DNA from: Echiichthys vipera
Taxonomy: Eukaryota; Chordata; Actinopteri; Perciformes; Trachinidae
NCBI GenBank assembly: GCA_963691815.1
Contig: OY829660.1
Location: 3,212,966-3,276,965 of the forward strand
Length of the DNA: 64,000 nucleotides
Direction of reading: 5' to 3'
A model generated the notes under the pieces. It was given only the letters and a program-made list of their open reading frames with translations, had not been told where the DNA came from and made no database searches. Numbering within the stretch: the first letter of the stretch is position 1; each line of letters begins with the position of its first letter. Of the stretch, positions 1 through 12,057 are shown piece by piece. Made by a program: the position numbers and the translations under genes.

Positions 1-779
1 TTTTAAAGTATACGTACACATTACAGAGTCTTAATTTCAGAGTGGTCATTGTGTAATGACCATAGACGGCATAAAATAAGTGGGCCAACGAGTGTGTGTG
101 TGCAGTAAACCTTCATTCACACAGTTTATGGTCTCACTCTCTAGTTTCAAGTCTTCTTCAACACAGAATGTCGTTCATTTACTAAATTATGATCCCATTT
201 AGGGTAAAATACATCATAAAGCAGCGGATGCTTGGAGGGGGGGGGGGGCTGCACGGCCACCTGTCAATCAGGATATGTGTAAACAGCTGTATGTGTATCC
301 ACAGCACTGAGTACATTAAAATAGCCATGACTTGTTTTTGGGTGTTGTCTGTGTTAAAGTCCCAGGACCCTCTCACTGTGTTTTCACTTCATCACACTTC
401 ACTGCCACATTTTGGCCGCTGCAAATACAGCGTTCGGTTGCACTTTGCTAACGGAGGTACAGTAGTTAGCACTAGCGTTACATTGTAACCTCTGTAACAG
501 TTCAAGTTCACAGGACCTACAGTATTAAATGGGAAAAGAAAAAAGAAAGAAAAGAAAAGACAAAATATCCCACCAAAGACGTTGCGAAGTGACGTGCAGA
601 TCATGTCTATATTGGGTCTGTCGATCCATGACCAATTCTGGACGTTAGACCTTGGACGTCATATCGACGTTCATCATTTGACCCTTGAACTGGGGACATT
701 TTTTGGACGTCTATGACAGGTGCAGGAAATATACATATGTGTTTTTGTTCTTTTACATTTTTCTGTTTTTCTTTCAGTG
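1..779. other. Cadherin intron, no gene seen
   Basis: Contains a G12 run near 237-248 and an A/G-rich stretch at 530-560. The segment 409-440 resembles 44265-44300. The open frames do not resemble proteins. Confidence 0.7.
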
Positions 780-1075
780 AACGGTGGTGTAGTGGTTAGC
801 ACTGTCGCCTTACAGTAGGAAGGTTCCAGGTTTGCATGTTTTCCCCGTGTCTGCGTGGGTTTTCTCCGACATGCACCTGTTTTGTCCTCTGACTCTGGAA
901 TCGCCCGTAGGTGTGAATGTTTGTCTGTCTCTGTTCGTCTCTGTGTGCCCTGCGACAGACTTGCATCCTGTCCAGGACAAAGGCCGACCGCCGACCAAAT
1001 GAATGCTCTTACTGATGCTGACTGCTGGCCGATCCACAGGTTCAGTAGATCTCCGGATAAGAAATAAATTAAAAT
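780..1075 (+). mobile_element. SINE-like interspersed element (GTGGTTAGCAC family)
   Basis: The left end reads GGTGGTGTAGTGGTTAGCAC, which resembles a tRNA-type A box. It is followed by the block with CCCCGTGTCTGCGTGGGTTTTC and a tail ending in GGATAAGAAATAAATTAAA. The same element occurs reversed at 1845-2157, 20491-20693 and, as a fragment, 36785-36885. Confidence 0.8.
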
Positions 1076-1465
1076 GCACATGTTCTTGTAGAGTGAGACA
1101 AACAACATGAGTAAACCGCTGCAGTATGAGTCTCGTATCCTATGTATGAGAAATCAGAACACAGTGTCACCAGGAGCTTTGAAAAGAGAAAACAAGTCCA
1201 CATCTATTCTTAGCGCTCGATTCCTCATAGATGGGATTATGTTTGATCATATGGATTCTTGTGCTGTTTGCTACCATAGCTAATCCCCTATACAGTGTGT
1301 TGCTGTATGTTACTGCAACACAGACATACTGGGGTCACACTTGTGTTCTTTCAGAGCACTTTGGACCTCAGCTGAAGCATTACCAGCTTAAAGCCTAAAG
1401 ACCTTGACTGTTAAATTACCTCTCAGTAATGGCATTTAATGGACAGATGGGCCACTAAGTCTGGC

Positions 1466-1500
<35 letters not shown>

Positions 1501-1844
1501 ATGTGTGTGTGTCTGTGTGTGTGTGTGCACATGTGCAGTAGATACAACTTAATTTAGCAAAGCTTAACCAAGAACTGTGCTGAACCAAAGACCTTAGAAA
1601 ATAAAATCCTGTTTGGGAATTTCAGTTGTTTAGTTTAGTCCAGCAAACCTTTAAACACATGAAAAACCATTTTAGCTCGACCATTTCAACAGAGTTGCTA
1701 GGCAACAGCGCGGGTCTTTGTTAACCTGCTAACTGATGTCGTTCGGCAGGAAGAAATCAATTGGAAAACATTTATAATGTTGATGTTTCCAGCTGTGAAA
1801 TAGTCTATAGGTGGACCTAATGTGTTGTTATCAGTCAACCTCTA
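1076..1844. other. Cadherin intron, no gene seen
   Basis: Unique AT-rich sequence apart from an impure (GT)n at 1468-1527. Confidence 0.7.
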
Positions 1845-2157
1845 GTTTAGCCGATCCCAGCTGACATCGGGCGTGAGGCGGGGTCCACCCTGGACAGGAC
1901 GCCAGTCTATCACAGGACACATAGAGACGAACAGAGACAGACAACCATTCATACCTACGGGTGATTTAGAGTCATCAATGAACCGAACACCTGCACGTCT
2001 TTGGACTGAGGGAGGAAACCGGAGAACCCGGAGAAAACCCACGCAGACACGGGGAGAACATGCAAACTCCACACAGAAGGGCCCGAGCCGGGTTTCAGAC
2101 CAGAACACCTCTAGCTGTGAGGCAACAGTGCTAACCACCACCCCGCCGTGTCGCACC
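1845..2157 (-). mobile_element. SINE-like interspersed element (GTGGTTAGCAC family)
   Basis: This is a near-complete reversed copy of the element at 780-1075. It includes the head GTGGTGGTTAGCACTGTTGC, the CCCCGTGTCTGCGTGGG block and the CAAAGACGTGCAGGTGTTCG block. It ends only ~160 bp from the cadherin exon at 2318, inside the flanking intron. Confidence 0.85.
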
Positions 2158-2317
2158 CAGTGAATGTTGCAGCTACTTATTCTCTCTATCCTGGAAATTC
2201 ACTTTCTGTAGGTCATTACATGTTTATTTGAAGCAGAAGATAAAGTTACACGGTATATTAAGGGAGGCTTCATGTAAGCTAAGCGAGAGCTCTTGTCTCA
2301 ACGTCCAGCAGTCCTAC

Positions 2318-2487
2318 CTGTCGGAGACATTTCAGGGACCATGGCACTGTAGGGCCCATCAGGAAACCGTGGCTCATTGTCGTTGATGTCCTGCACCTTG
2401 ATGATGAACTCAGACTGTGGCTCCAGAGGAAGGCCAGTTTGGATGTCAACCACTTGGGCTTTTAGTGTATAATATGACTTCTCTTCC
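2318..2487 (-). CDS. Type II classical cadherin, exon spanning end of EC1 and start of EC2
   Basis: This is an internal coding exon of a calcium-dependent adhesion protein. Read on the minus strand, it begins after a TTTTACAG acceptor and ends at a GTAGGA donor. It is 170 bp long and codes for 56 full residues plus two split codons. The first base completes the Arg of LDR|EEK from the exon at 4769-4893, so the phases agree. Visible motifs are REEKSYYTLKAQ, then SEFIIKVQDINDNEP, the DxNDN calcium-binding linker between EC1 and EC2. These are followed by DGPYSAMVPEMSPTG, the start of EC2. The VPEMS motif and exon borders are typical of type II cadherins. From memory the sequence sits closest to the CDH12/CDH18 group, but the paralogue cannot be fixed without alignment. 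Later exons lie beyond the left edge. Confidence 0.93.
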
Positions 2488-4229
2488 CTGTAAAACATCA
2501 CATTACATTCATGCATTAATGTCAAGGCCAAATCAATGGGGACAACATGATGGGTATGTAGCATGGCTTTCAGATATTACATGTGTTTCATGGTATTTAG
2601 GTGTCTGCACGGTTCGATGTCAGCGTGTGCTTATGCCAACACTGTGGGTTTGACTTATATTCGCATTGTTTGCCATGTTTTCCTGGATGGTTGAGAAATA
2701 AATACCAAGAATATCCGACTGAAGAAGAGGAAGAATATATGCTTTGGGTTTCCAGTGGATGGGGGTTAAAAGGTAAAACGCTCTGGGGGCTGTGATGAGA
2801 AACGTATTGTCATGGCAACACGTGTAACGTCTCCTCTCCCTCCTTCTCTACCTCTGACTCTCCTCAGAGCCTTTGAGGCTGTTTGCGGTTAAGAGGTTTT
2901 ATAAAGTCCACTTTATAGTGCACTCACCATCTTGTAGAGAAAGTCATATCTAGTAGTGAACGTGTTGAACATACAAGTAGAGTCGGGCTTTTGACGGCAC
3001 ACTGTGCTCATCAATCAAAATGCTATTACGCCACAACCAAGGCCACATTGTAACTTCCTGAATCCAAAAACATAATAAACATAATTTCGAATCATTAACC
3101 AGCAAATGATCCAACAATGCTCATTGAAGTATAATATAATTATAATAATAATATTACTGATGCAGCCTGAACTGAGGCGCTTGCTGCAATATGAATTGAA
3201 TACAAAAACAGAATATTCACACTGACCTATATTTGCATGTTCCTGATAAATGAAGCTCATAAATAATAATACTTGTGTCTGTAGGAAGAGCAAAGGCAGA
3301 AGTAGCATGACATTGCTTTATTGTAAAAGTGTCTCAGGGGAAAAGGCCTGGCTGGTTCAGAAGGGGCTAGAAACAGGAAACTATGGTTCACGCCCCAGTT
3401 AACATTGTTTTTTTGTTTGAACCCAATTGAGGTTTGCAGTGTTTTCTAACCACAGCAGGACTGTGCATCAATCTTAAAGGAGCTGGGCTGCTGGAGCGAG
3501 ATTGTCTGTGCCATTTTTGAGGACACTGCATTTCAATGCAATTATTGCGCAATGTGAAAGCTGGACACAAACCTTTCTATCCCAGCCCCATTACATCAAC
3601 ACGTCAGTGGAGTAACACTCAGTATCCGTGCTCATCATTGGTGTTAATTCATTCTTAAAGCTGGAAGGCTGCTGGTAACAACTCATGGCATTGTGCACTG
3701 ATTCTTTACTGTTCTACTTTCTAGAGTAAAGTGCTAATAACACATTCCAACAATAAGATCATCAAGTGTTGTTCTGCATATCATCTTTGCCATGATTATA
3801 GTTAAATAAGCAGGAAAATACTATTAGAAACTAAGAAACTAGTTAAAGCAGAATTTCAGTAATTGTTAACCTCCATTTCCCCATGTATTTGTGTCTAAGT
3901 GGCTAATGGGAACACTATTTATTGAATTTGTTCCAGTTTTGGGTAAGAGCGCTGCAGCGGGCAGCTGATATGACCGCCAATATTTGACGAATAAAAGTGC
4001 TGTTTTACACTGACATGCTCAGATTGTTAATTTAAGTGTCTGGCTACATTGTGGAAAGATGAAGAAGTCTGAAATCTCGTGAGATGACCTGTTGCCACAT
4101 GACAGCATGGCTGAGAAATTCCAACAATTAGAACATCAAGTGTTGTTCTGCATATCATCTTTGCCATGATTTCAAGTATATAAGCAGGAACACATTATTA
4201 ATACTAATTCCTTTATCTCTAGCTTCAGT
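2488..4229. other. Cadherin intron
   Basis: No element was recognised other than the duplicated 70-bp segment noted at 3747. Confidence 0.7.
3747..4191 (+). repeat. 70-bp segment present twice in the cadherin intron
   Basis: CATCAAGTGTTGTTCTGCAT followed by ATCATCTTTGCCATGATT occurs at ~3747-3815 and again at ~4121-4191, at high identity. Unique sequence separates the copies. Confidence 0.85.
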
Positions 4230-4640
4230 ATATCTGAATCACAATCAGAAAACCTTTAATGTCCCGCAGACGGGGAAATTGAAAAATAAGCAATAAAGTT
4301 AAATTCAAAAAGGGAAGAAATAGAAATAAACATATGTACATATGCACATGATATAGTGAAGTTGTTCTTGTTTTGTTATAATGTAATATGGAGTGAATAA
4401 ATATGAGTAAATATGACCAAATAGTGCAAAAACAGAAGTGACCTTAGTACAGGCATATTGCACAGTGCAGGGTACAGGATGAGGTCAATAGTCTATTGGG
4501 AGCAGTGCTGATTGTAAAGTCTGACAGCAGCAGGAAGGAAGGACCTGCGATACCTCTCCTCCGCACACTTAGGGTGTATCAGTCTGTTGCTGAAGGACCT
4601 GCGGTACCTTTCCTTCGCACACTTAGGGTGCATCAGTCTG
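4230..4640 (-). mobile_element. Rex1-like non-LTR retrotransposon, 3' end
   Basis: On the minus strand a short reading frame gives HPKCAKERYRRSFSNRLIHP, then ERYRRSFLPAAVRLYNQ and a stop. This is the usual C-terminus of Rex1/CR1-type LINE proteins in fish. An AT-rich 3' UTR and a GGGACATTAAAGG-type 3' end follow. The HPKCA(K/E)ERYRRSF segment is duplicated within the copy. It lies in the cadherin intron, close to the exon at 4769. Confidence 0.7.
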
Positions 4641-4768
4641 AAATGTAATGTAATATAATGTAAATGTAAATGTAATCTCTGCAATGTAGATCAATGTTTC
4701 TATAAGATGCTTCATATTGCACTTCGGACATTATTACAGTATTATTATTATTTGTATTGAGTACTGAC

Positions 4769-4893
4769 CTGTCGAGCCCCACCAGTGCATGTATATCTCC
4801 TGTAATTTGATCAATGGTGAAGATGGACCCGGCTCCTTCTCCTGACAGAGTGTACTTGACTGCGTTGTCTCCGTGGTCCATGTCTGTGTGGAG
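4769..4893 (-). CDS. Type II classical cadherin, EC1 exon
   Basis: This 125-bp exon on the minus strand follows a CTCCTGCAG acceptor and ends in CTCGACAG before GTCAGT. It encodes LHTDMDHGDNAVKYTLSG, then GEGAGSIFTIDQITGDIH, then LDR. That is the central part of the first extracellular cadherin repeat, with the GD..(V/I)KY.LSG.GAG and TGDIHA signatures of type II cadherins. It starts in phase 0 after ..QYVGK in the exon at 19784-20095. It ends in phase 2, matching the next exon at 2318-2487. EC1 carries the strand-swap adhesive interface in this family. The intron to the preceding exon is about 14.9 kb and packed with transposable elements; the intron to the following exon is about 2.3 kb. 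Confidence 0.93.
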
Positions 4894-5264
4894 CTGCAGG
4901 AGGACAAACACACACAGTGAGGCACAGCACATTCAATCATGTCCCTTTCGTTGTCTATAATAAAGCTTCACACATGACAGAGGCAGGAAATATTAAAACT
5001 TGGGAAATATCTCAATGCAAATTAGATTTTATATTAATCATATACAAAGAGAAGTCTTCTGCTGTCACTTGTGCTTTAATCAACATCCAGTGTAATGAAG
5101 AGTGAGCGTGAACCACAATCTGATGGCAGCTGTGTGTTCATGTTGCCAGCAGCACTGTCAATCTGATCAAATGGGATCCATCCACAGTCCTGATGTAGCA
5201 GATTAGCTGAGTCAATGTCCGACACTTCTGTTGTCTAAGTGCTATTGTCAAAATAATGTACCGT

Positions 5265-5345
5265 ATTTTTCGGACTATAAGTCGCAGTTTTTTTTCATAG
5301 TTCGGCTGCGGGGGTGCGACTTATACTCTGGAGCGACTTATGTGT
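5265..5345 (+). mobile_element. MITE fragment starting ACCGTATTTTTCGGACTATA
   Basis: The start ACCGTATTTTTCGGACTATA and the repeated GTCGCA / TGCGACTTATA motifs form short inverted repeats. I recognise them from a widespread vertebrate non-autonomous DNA element, but the exact family name is not certain. No open frame. Confidence 0.55.
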
Positions 5346-5479
5346 GAAATTATTAACACACTTGCTGCAGACAGAGCAGAGGAAGGCTAATGCTATTAGC
5401 TAAAGTTACTCTGCTGACCTGCATCAGCAGCCACACACCAACAAATGGCAGGATGACAGCACCTTCTCCACTCCTGGAC

Positions 5480-5890
5480 CAGAGGGACTGAGCTTCCTGA
5501 TGGATAGACCCCAGGCTCCACTACATCTTCCACCCTGACCATCAACACCAGAGCCCCTCAGAGATGCATGCTCAGCCCTCTCCTGCGCTCCCTGTTCTCA
5601 CTTGAGTGCAAAACACCTGTCACTGGACTGATATGAGACAACTACTAGAGGACCTGCAGAGAGGAGGTCAAGCCCTGAAACCTTGGTGCCAGGACTGCAG
5701 AGTCTTGTCCTGCACCACTAGGCTCAGGGACAGCTTCATCCCACAGGCCATAAGACTGTTGAACTCTTGAGCTCATCTTTATTTGCCACACTTTACCTGC
5801 AGCTCCGTTTCCTCCCACTGTATCCCAGATACAGGCACTGCAGTGTTGTACCATACACCCTGATGATTAATCGTGAGTGGATCTCAGCCG
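5480..5890 (+). mobile_element. Rex1-like LINE fragment (reverse transcriptase and C-terminus)
   Basis: The sequence contains TLTINTRAPQRCMLSPLL, a decayed version of the RT motif usually reading G.PQGCVLSPLL. About 140 bp later comes LRDSFIPQAIRLLNS, the C-terminal motif. Stops and shifts separate them, so this is an internally deleted relic. Confidence 0.65.
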
Positions 5891-6995
5891 TCAATCATCA
5901 TGTTTCATCCTGTTTTTATAGCATCAAAAAACAAACTAAAGCATAAATTAAATCATTACACCAGTCTACCACAGTATTGTATTGTATTCCTATATATTTG
6001 CTTATGCACAATATAATGTTCATGTCTTGGATTCACATTTTCGATTGCATGATTTTCTTCTTATATGCTTTGTAATAGTATTAATGGAGGGAGCCTGGGA
6101 AGAAGAATTCAATTTGAATGCTCCTCTGTAATTGTTTCATGCATACCAAAAAATAAAGACCTGAAACTTGATTTAGCTCCCTTTTCTACGCAACAGAGTT
6201 CTGGTTAACCCTCTGTACGCCACCTGTTTAGGAACAAGCAACAGACACACAGGCAGAGAGCAGCTGGGGACGATCTTTAGATAGAAAGACGGTGTTTCAT
6301 ATGTTTTAGTTGGTGGAGAGCAAAACAGCTAGAAGTAAAGTGGATATTAGACTAAGATTCATCATGTGGACACAAACAGGCTCTGTGTTTACTGGCATAT
6401 ACAGTAATTGACTGTTGAAGGGACCGAATCCAATGTGGCTTTAACATGAATACAAACCACAATGATATTGTATCAACCTGATAAACAAACCCACCAATGC
6501 TTCCAGTATTTGACCCTAACTGGAACACATCATTGCAATAAATCATCATCAACAAATTATTATTATCGTCGACTTCACATATCATCAGAGACAGCAGCTC
6601 GGACTCTCACCTAATTAGGAGTCCTTCAAACCCACCAAACCTTACACCAACTTACATCACTTCTTATCTGTAATCACGCTGCTGTATCTTTCAATTCTTC
6701 ATCGCAGTCAGTCATAACAGCAGGTGGCACCGCTGGTTTAGTTGGCTTGTGCGGAAAGATTTAAAAACTGTTAAATATCCCTGAAAACAAGACATTCATT
6801 TGTCTTTTCATTTGTCATGTCATGCCCCAGAGTAATGAAAGTGCCACTGCAAAGGTCAGGCAGACGTGTGTATCGAAGGCTGATATATCTCCAACCCAAA
6901 AAAGACCACACGAGCTGCACACACACATCCTGCTGGGAGACACAAACATTAAAGTTCTCCATCCAACTTGTTTGTGCTTTGTCGTCTCGCAGGCC
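5891..6995. other. Cadherin intron, no gene seen
   Basis: Unique AT-rich sequence. A CCAAAAAATAAAGACCTGAAACTTG segment near 6150 looks like a LINE 3' tail but is too short to assign. Confidence 0.6.
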
Positions 6996-7385
6996 TCTGC
7001 TGATCGTGGTGGTGCCTGCTGCCATGGTCCTGCATGTCGCTTCCCTCTACTATTATAATCTATCACCTCAGTCTGTCTCTGTCTTTGTGTCTGTCCTTGT
7101 CTCTCTCTGTCCATCTGTCCGTCTTTTCTCTCTCTCTCTCTCCTTCTCTTCCTCTCTCCGGTGCAGACAGATGTGCGTCCTCCACAGAGCTGGGTCTGTC
7201 TGACGTTCCTGTCAGTTAAAGTGAAGGTTTTCGTTGCCACCGTACTCTACGGGGGAATTGTTGGGTCTCTGTAAATCATAAATAAGTCATAGAGTGTGGT
7301 CTTTACCTACTCTGTAAAGTGTCCTGAGATAACTTTGGTTATGATTTGACACTATAAATAAAATTGAATTGAATTGAATGGAATA
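6996..7385 (+). mobile_element. L2-like LINE, 3' end
   Basis: It contains the block CGTGGTGGTGCCTGCTGCC, a CT-rich variable part, then TGTCCTGAGATAACTTTGG and a tail of AATTG units at 7355-7381. The same blocks appear reversed at 38926-39535, where the attached coding relic identifies the parent as an L2-type LINE. Open frames here arise from the CT-rich stretch. Confidence 0.7.
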
Positions 7386-8163
7386 TTAAAGTCCCAGTCG
7401 GCAACATTTGTGTGCTCATATTCACTGAAACTGACACTACGCTCTGACAGAACAACATAAATCATCCGCTCTTAGAAAAAAACACGCCTCTATGTGCACG
7501 TAGAGCCTTGTTGTTTGCTTTGCAAATATCCACCGCGCCCGTATCATCCTGTCCACTCAGCACAGAGCTGACTCTCAGGCACAGTTACAGTTCACGCCAC
7601 AGATCCCCCCTCCTTCCTCACGCTTTCTATGAGTAAGTCAGCCAGCCTACCTCCATGTTGCGTCTACTCCATGCCATTTATTGATGAGAGAAGACACAGG
7701 CGCATTCACAGGAATCTGGTGCACGTGCACTGACGAGAACTCGATTGGAGAGAACTGAGAAGCTCATTGGTAGAGGGGGAGGGGCGTGAGAGTTGTAAAC
7801 ATTTGAAATTTGACGGAGTCAGCTCGCTCTTCCAGACTTTCAGACTGCAGTTTTAACATGATGTCAGAGTGTCGTTATTGTGACTTGTCAGAAGATTTGC
7901 AAGTACTCATCAGTTTTCAATACATTTCTCTTTTCTGCTGGGATGAAAAAAGGTTGTGAGAGGAGAAGACTGTGAACATACAGGACAGGTGCTTATATCA
8001 ATCCAAGCCCTGATGGTTTATCTTTAACAGGCAACCAGCAGCCGACCAGTTCTTGTCAGCGTTTTCACAGCAAATGTCGGCTGTCTGGACAATAGACTGG
8101 ACTACATGTCACTGTAGTGGTGAGCATGTGCATCTGCATTTGCAAAACAGCCAATAGGAACGT

Positions 8164-8168
<5 letters not shown>
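7386..8168. other. Cadherin intron, possible old MITE
   Basis: Starts with TTAAAGTCCCAGTCGGCAAC, which looks like a MITE end, but no partner end was found. No coding signal. Confidence 0.4.

Positions 8169-8222
<54 letters not shown>
8169..8222 (+). repeat. (CT)n microsatellite
   Basis: Uninterrupted dinucleotide run of about 27 CT units. Confidence 0.97.
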
Positions 8223-8225
<3 letters not shown>

Positions 8226-8885
8226 ATGACCCGTGTTTGGCCCAAGTTTCCTGTCACAGGTAGATTTTATAATGCTTGAAAACAGAGAAAGTGCAGAAGT
8301 CTAGATTTCTCTCACTTCAACACTTTTTGTAATATGTTGAAAGATGTTTATGGATTTTTGACGAGCAGCGCCAAAACTAAACTGCGTCCCTCAGCTTCAA
8401 GACTTGATATAACTTCATTTTTCACTGTCTTAGCCATTAGCTATTGATAGCTCAGTGTGAAGGGGAATTATGGTGTTTTTAGAACAAGTGCAGCACAGAT
8501 TACAACTAAGCATGTTTCATTTGTGTGGCCTGTTTGCCTGTTAGTGGAAACTGATAAGACACACGTGTTTGGTTGTAGCTCCTCTGGTCCTTCAGGACTC
8601 CAGCTCTGCCGTAATCTCCTCAACCTGTCTGTGTCCACGGATCCGACCAGAGGTTTTAGCACTAAAAGCTCTGACTCAAACTCCAAGCGGCATAAGGTCA
8701 TCTGAGTCCCTCTGCCCCCCCTCCTTCCCTGCAGCCCTGCCCCCTTCGGTGTTAATCAAGCTGTGATCCAGATATTAGCACCAACAGTAGATTAATCAGG
8801 GAGCCTGCTTACTGAGTCTGACAGCCTCTTCAGGCCTTGCACATGTTCTCCTAAGCTTAGAGAAACGCAGCGCATCACGAAACGC

Positions 8886-9074
8886 AACGCATCACGATGA
8901 CAACATCAATGCGTGTGACGTGTTACGGCGTGATGACGTATGGACAGGCAAGAAGCATTCTCCGAGGCCCAGGTAGTGTGAGTACAAACGGGCCTGGGGC
9001 GCGGGGGGAGAGGGAGGGGGGACAAGTACCCTAAAGCCTGGGGCGCGGTGCGGAAGGACAGTGTGAGAGCGCCC
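8886..9074 (+). mobile_element. Harbinger-like element, 3' part only
   Basis: It begins within the ACGCATC..GATGACA..ATCAATGCG block and runs to the right terminal repeat GACAGTGTGAGAGCGCCC. The 5' part and the Myb-like relic are missing. Confidence 0.85.
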
Positions 9075-10771
9075 TTACTTGCAAAAGTGTTCTCTCCATT
9101 TCCAACTATCACCAATGTATTCTTAAGTAAAATAGCCAGTGGGATAACATTTATGTCATGGTTTAAGCAGTCAAAGTTCAAAGAATGAACCAAAGGCCAG
9201 ATCCAGACTATATGTGTAACAGCAATAAAGGAGGATATATCATGCCATTGGTACAAAGTTTCAAGGCACGTCCTCTCAAATGGACATTCACTCACCGTGT
9301 TTCCATAACGAAAAAGGCCGAGAGGGATTTAGGGGGGGGGGGGGCGTTCTTTCTCGAGAGACATAATAGTTTGATTTAAGGTGGCCGTATGATTCACAAT
9401 GTCGACTAATGTATGAGTAACATGAAAGAAAACACTCCACCTTAAAAACTCTGGGTGCTGTAAAAGTGTGTTGACAGACAGGCTGTCACCCCGCTTGTGT
9501 GTGTGTGTGTGTGCGTGTGTGTGTGTGTGTAAATGGGGGAGAGAAAGAGGGAGCATGCAGCAAAGGACTACAGGTCAGAATCCAACCCGGCCGCTGCAGC
9601 ACTCATTTTAATAAGCCCGTGCAGAGATGTGCATGCACAGATCCTTTCCTGCGCTGTATTCTTCTACACTACTGGATACAAGTGTCTACTCTGCTTCACC
9701 GTGTAGTTGTGGCGTCTGTACTACCACACCAAACGGTGGTAAAACAGCCACTCGAGTGACTCACATGCAAATTAGGGGCGTTTCAGCGAGATAGACCCGC
9801 CTCGTTGCGGATATACGACCCTAATGGAAATGCACCTGTTTTTTTTTTGTATTTTTTTGTATTTTTTTAGAACTGGAGTCACATCCTGGTAACTACTGCA
9901 TATCCCTGCAAGATCCAGAAAGTAAACAGGAAGATGTTGTGAACTACTCCTGCCCAGTTTCAACTGGTTTGGTCTAGCTTAGTAAAGTTAAATTAATTCA
10001 TCTTTTAAAGGGTTGGGTGATTATTTTTTTAAGATTTTGGATCTTTTTCCGTCACTTTTATTGAGTCAAATTTGAAGCGAATCCCTTCGGGGGGTTTCTA
10101 AGATATCGTATTCACATGAATGAGACGGATGGACGGATAACCCGGACACAATGCCTCCGGCCATGGCTGTTGCTGAAGCGGAGGCGTAATGAAATAAAAA
10201 AAATCAGTGCATTCAACCGTGGAAATTATTTACAACCCAAGAATTGCAAGAATCCTGCATTTTCAGAGCTTCACTGTATAATGTGATCTCAGTTGGGACA
10301 TCACATGGACAGTATGTGCTGCCTGGATTAGTTAAAACAAGTCAGCTCATTTGCATGCCACTGTCATGATCTGTGCTCCCTCATATGTACCGGTGCAATG
10401 TTTGAGAAAAGCTACATGATGGAACAAAGTGCAGATAAGCATCCGCAGAGTATGGATCCATCATTGATTTCTAATGATGATGCTACTGTGCGTCAGCTTC
10501 CTAATGTGCGATGACACAGAAGCTAGTCAAAAAATGACTCACTCGGATATTTATGGTGAATTAATCAGAGATGAAAACAACACATGGCAGAGACGCTATA
10601 AAAACCTTAACAAGTGGAATTTAATAGATATCCATCCATATGGTTCTGGTTTGTATGATATCAGGGCTTCACCCTGACTGCACACTGAGGCTTTACACTA
10701 CTTTACAGCATCCATTAATAAACAGACGGGTGGTTTTCATTCAAAAACTTTAGTGTCTGTTAGGAGTAAAT
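9075..10771. other. Cadherin intron, no gene seen
   Basis: Has a G-run near 9330, (GT)n at 9497-9530, and T-rich blocks at 9838-9870. An ACGGATGGACGGATAACCCG / ATGCCTCCGGCCATGGC block near 10125-10170 looks like a dispersed fish repeat. The 67-codon frame at 10474 is not recognised. Confidence 0.6.
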
Positions 10772-10988
10772 GGGCGGCAATATCTCAGTCCATAGGTGAC
10801 TTGGCTGGGAACCGTAGGGTTGCTGGTTCAAGTCCCTGTGTGGACCATGTATGGAGCGTGGACTGGTGGCTGGAGAGGTGCCAGTTCATCTCCTGGGCAC
10901 TGCCGAGGCACCGAACCCCCAACTGCTCGGGGCGCCGGCCACTGGCAGCCCCCTCTCTCTAACATCTCTCCTTAATTGCATGTATAGG

Positions 10989-11028
<40 letters not shown>
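10772..11028 (+). mobile_element. tRNA-derived SINE with (GT)n tail
   Basis: The head has ATCTCAGTCCATAGG (A-box-like) and a perfect RNA polymerase III B box, GGTTCAAGTCC. The body reads GGACCATGTATGGAG through TAACATCTCTCCTTAATTGC. A run of ~19 GT starts at 10990, directly at the end of the body. Relatives are at 45609, 45964, 52384, 60928 and 29651. Confidence 0.88.
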
Positions 11029-12057
11029 TAATAAGAGTGAAAAACATTCAATTTCCCCTTTCTTCTAAATGCCACTTTGAGGATCAGCACTTCAGCACCA
11101 CGGACAGCTCCCGACTCATCAGAGTAGCTTCTGTTCAACACTGACGTTCTTAAAGCCCTTTCATACACCATTACAGTAATGTGATGGCTATTTGGACCAA
11201 ACAGCATTTGTGTAACACATTCAACACGTCGTGCATGTCATCACATTAACATAAAGGCTGTGCTGTGTTGAAGATCTAATGATCTGTGTAACAAACAAAC
11301 TTTGTGTCTTAATGACTGAACCTAGCAAGAGGAGCTAGCAATGTAACTTGTTCCATGTCTGGAAAAGGCTTCAGTCTGCCAACAACAGGTATAATCTTTG
11401 TACTTTGTCACACATTGTTGAAGAAATACTCTGAATGATCACTGTTATTTTAATGCAAGGATCATTTATCAAAGGGAGACATAAACAGGAGGTACTGATC
11501 CTTAAGAATTGAGAATCTGGAGGGAACACGGCAGCTGTGGACAGTGAATCTGAACAGTGTGAAGTCACTGCTACTGACGTTAAATTAGAGGGCCTTATTT
11601 CCATGATCTATGGTGCAGGGTCTAAAGTGTAAGATGCAAGTGCATTTAGGGCAAAGTGTAATTTCCCATTCCCTATGAATGCCAAGTGTGCCTGCAGCAG
11701 GCGCATTGCTATTTAAGCAGCATGTTCTGGAAATCCAAGAAGTGAGCGATCTTATGTTCTCTGTCCATCAAAAAATCAATTTAATTGCTTTTGAGCAAAG
11801 ACACTGATTACCTGTATGACTGAGGAGGAGGAGGAGTGGGTGGTGGGGGAGGTGGGGGAGGAGGGGGAGGAGGAGGAGGAGGTGGTGGATGTTTGTATGT
11901 TGTGTATGTTTGTAACAGCTCTGATGCCATCAGAATCTGTCCTTGAAGCTTCTTTCCTCCACCCACCACCCACCTTTTCTTTAATGATTCACTAAAAGAT
12001 CAGAAGCTGCTTTCAGTGATTGTAAATGTTTCCATGATCACAAAAAAAGTCTGAGTC
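11029..12057. other. Cadherin intron, no gene seen
   Basis: Unique sequence except for the G-rich tract at 11820-11889. Confidence 0.65.
11820..11889 (+). repeat. G-rich polypurine-like tract
   Basis: The tract consists of GAGGAGGAGG runs with several GGGGG blocks and almost no C. It could form a G-quadruplex. The complementary strand is CT-rich. Confidence 0.7.

Noticed and set aside
7014..7219. Ser/Leu-rich open frames at 6817-7219
   Set aside because: They arise from a CT-rich segment of an L2-like LINE 3' UTR that also occurs reversed at 38983-39327.
10474..10677. 67-codon frame MMMLLCVSFLMCDDTE..
   Set aside because: Starts with a hydrophobic run that could mimic a signal peptide, but no homology is recognised and there is no supporting context.
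10772..10830. tRNA gene
   Set aside because: A and B boxes are present, but there is no cloverleaf or acceptor stem; the sequence continues into a SINE body. The same holds at 34697, 45609 and 45964.
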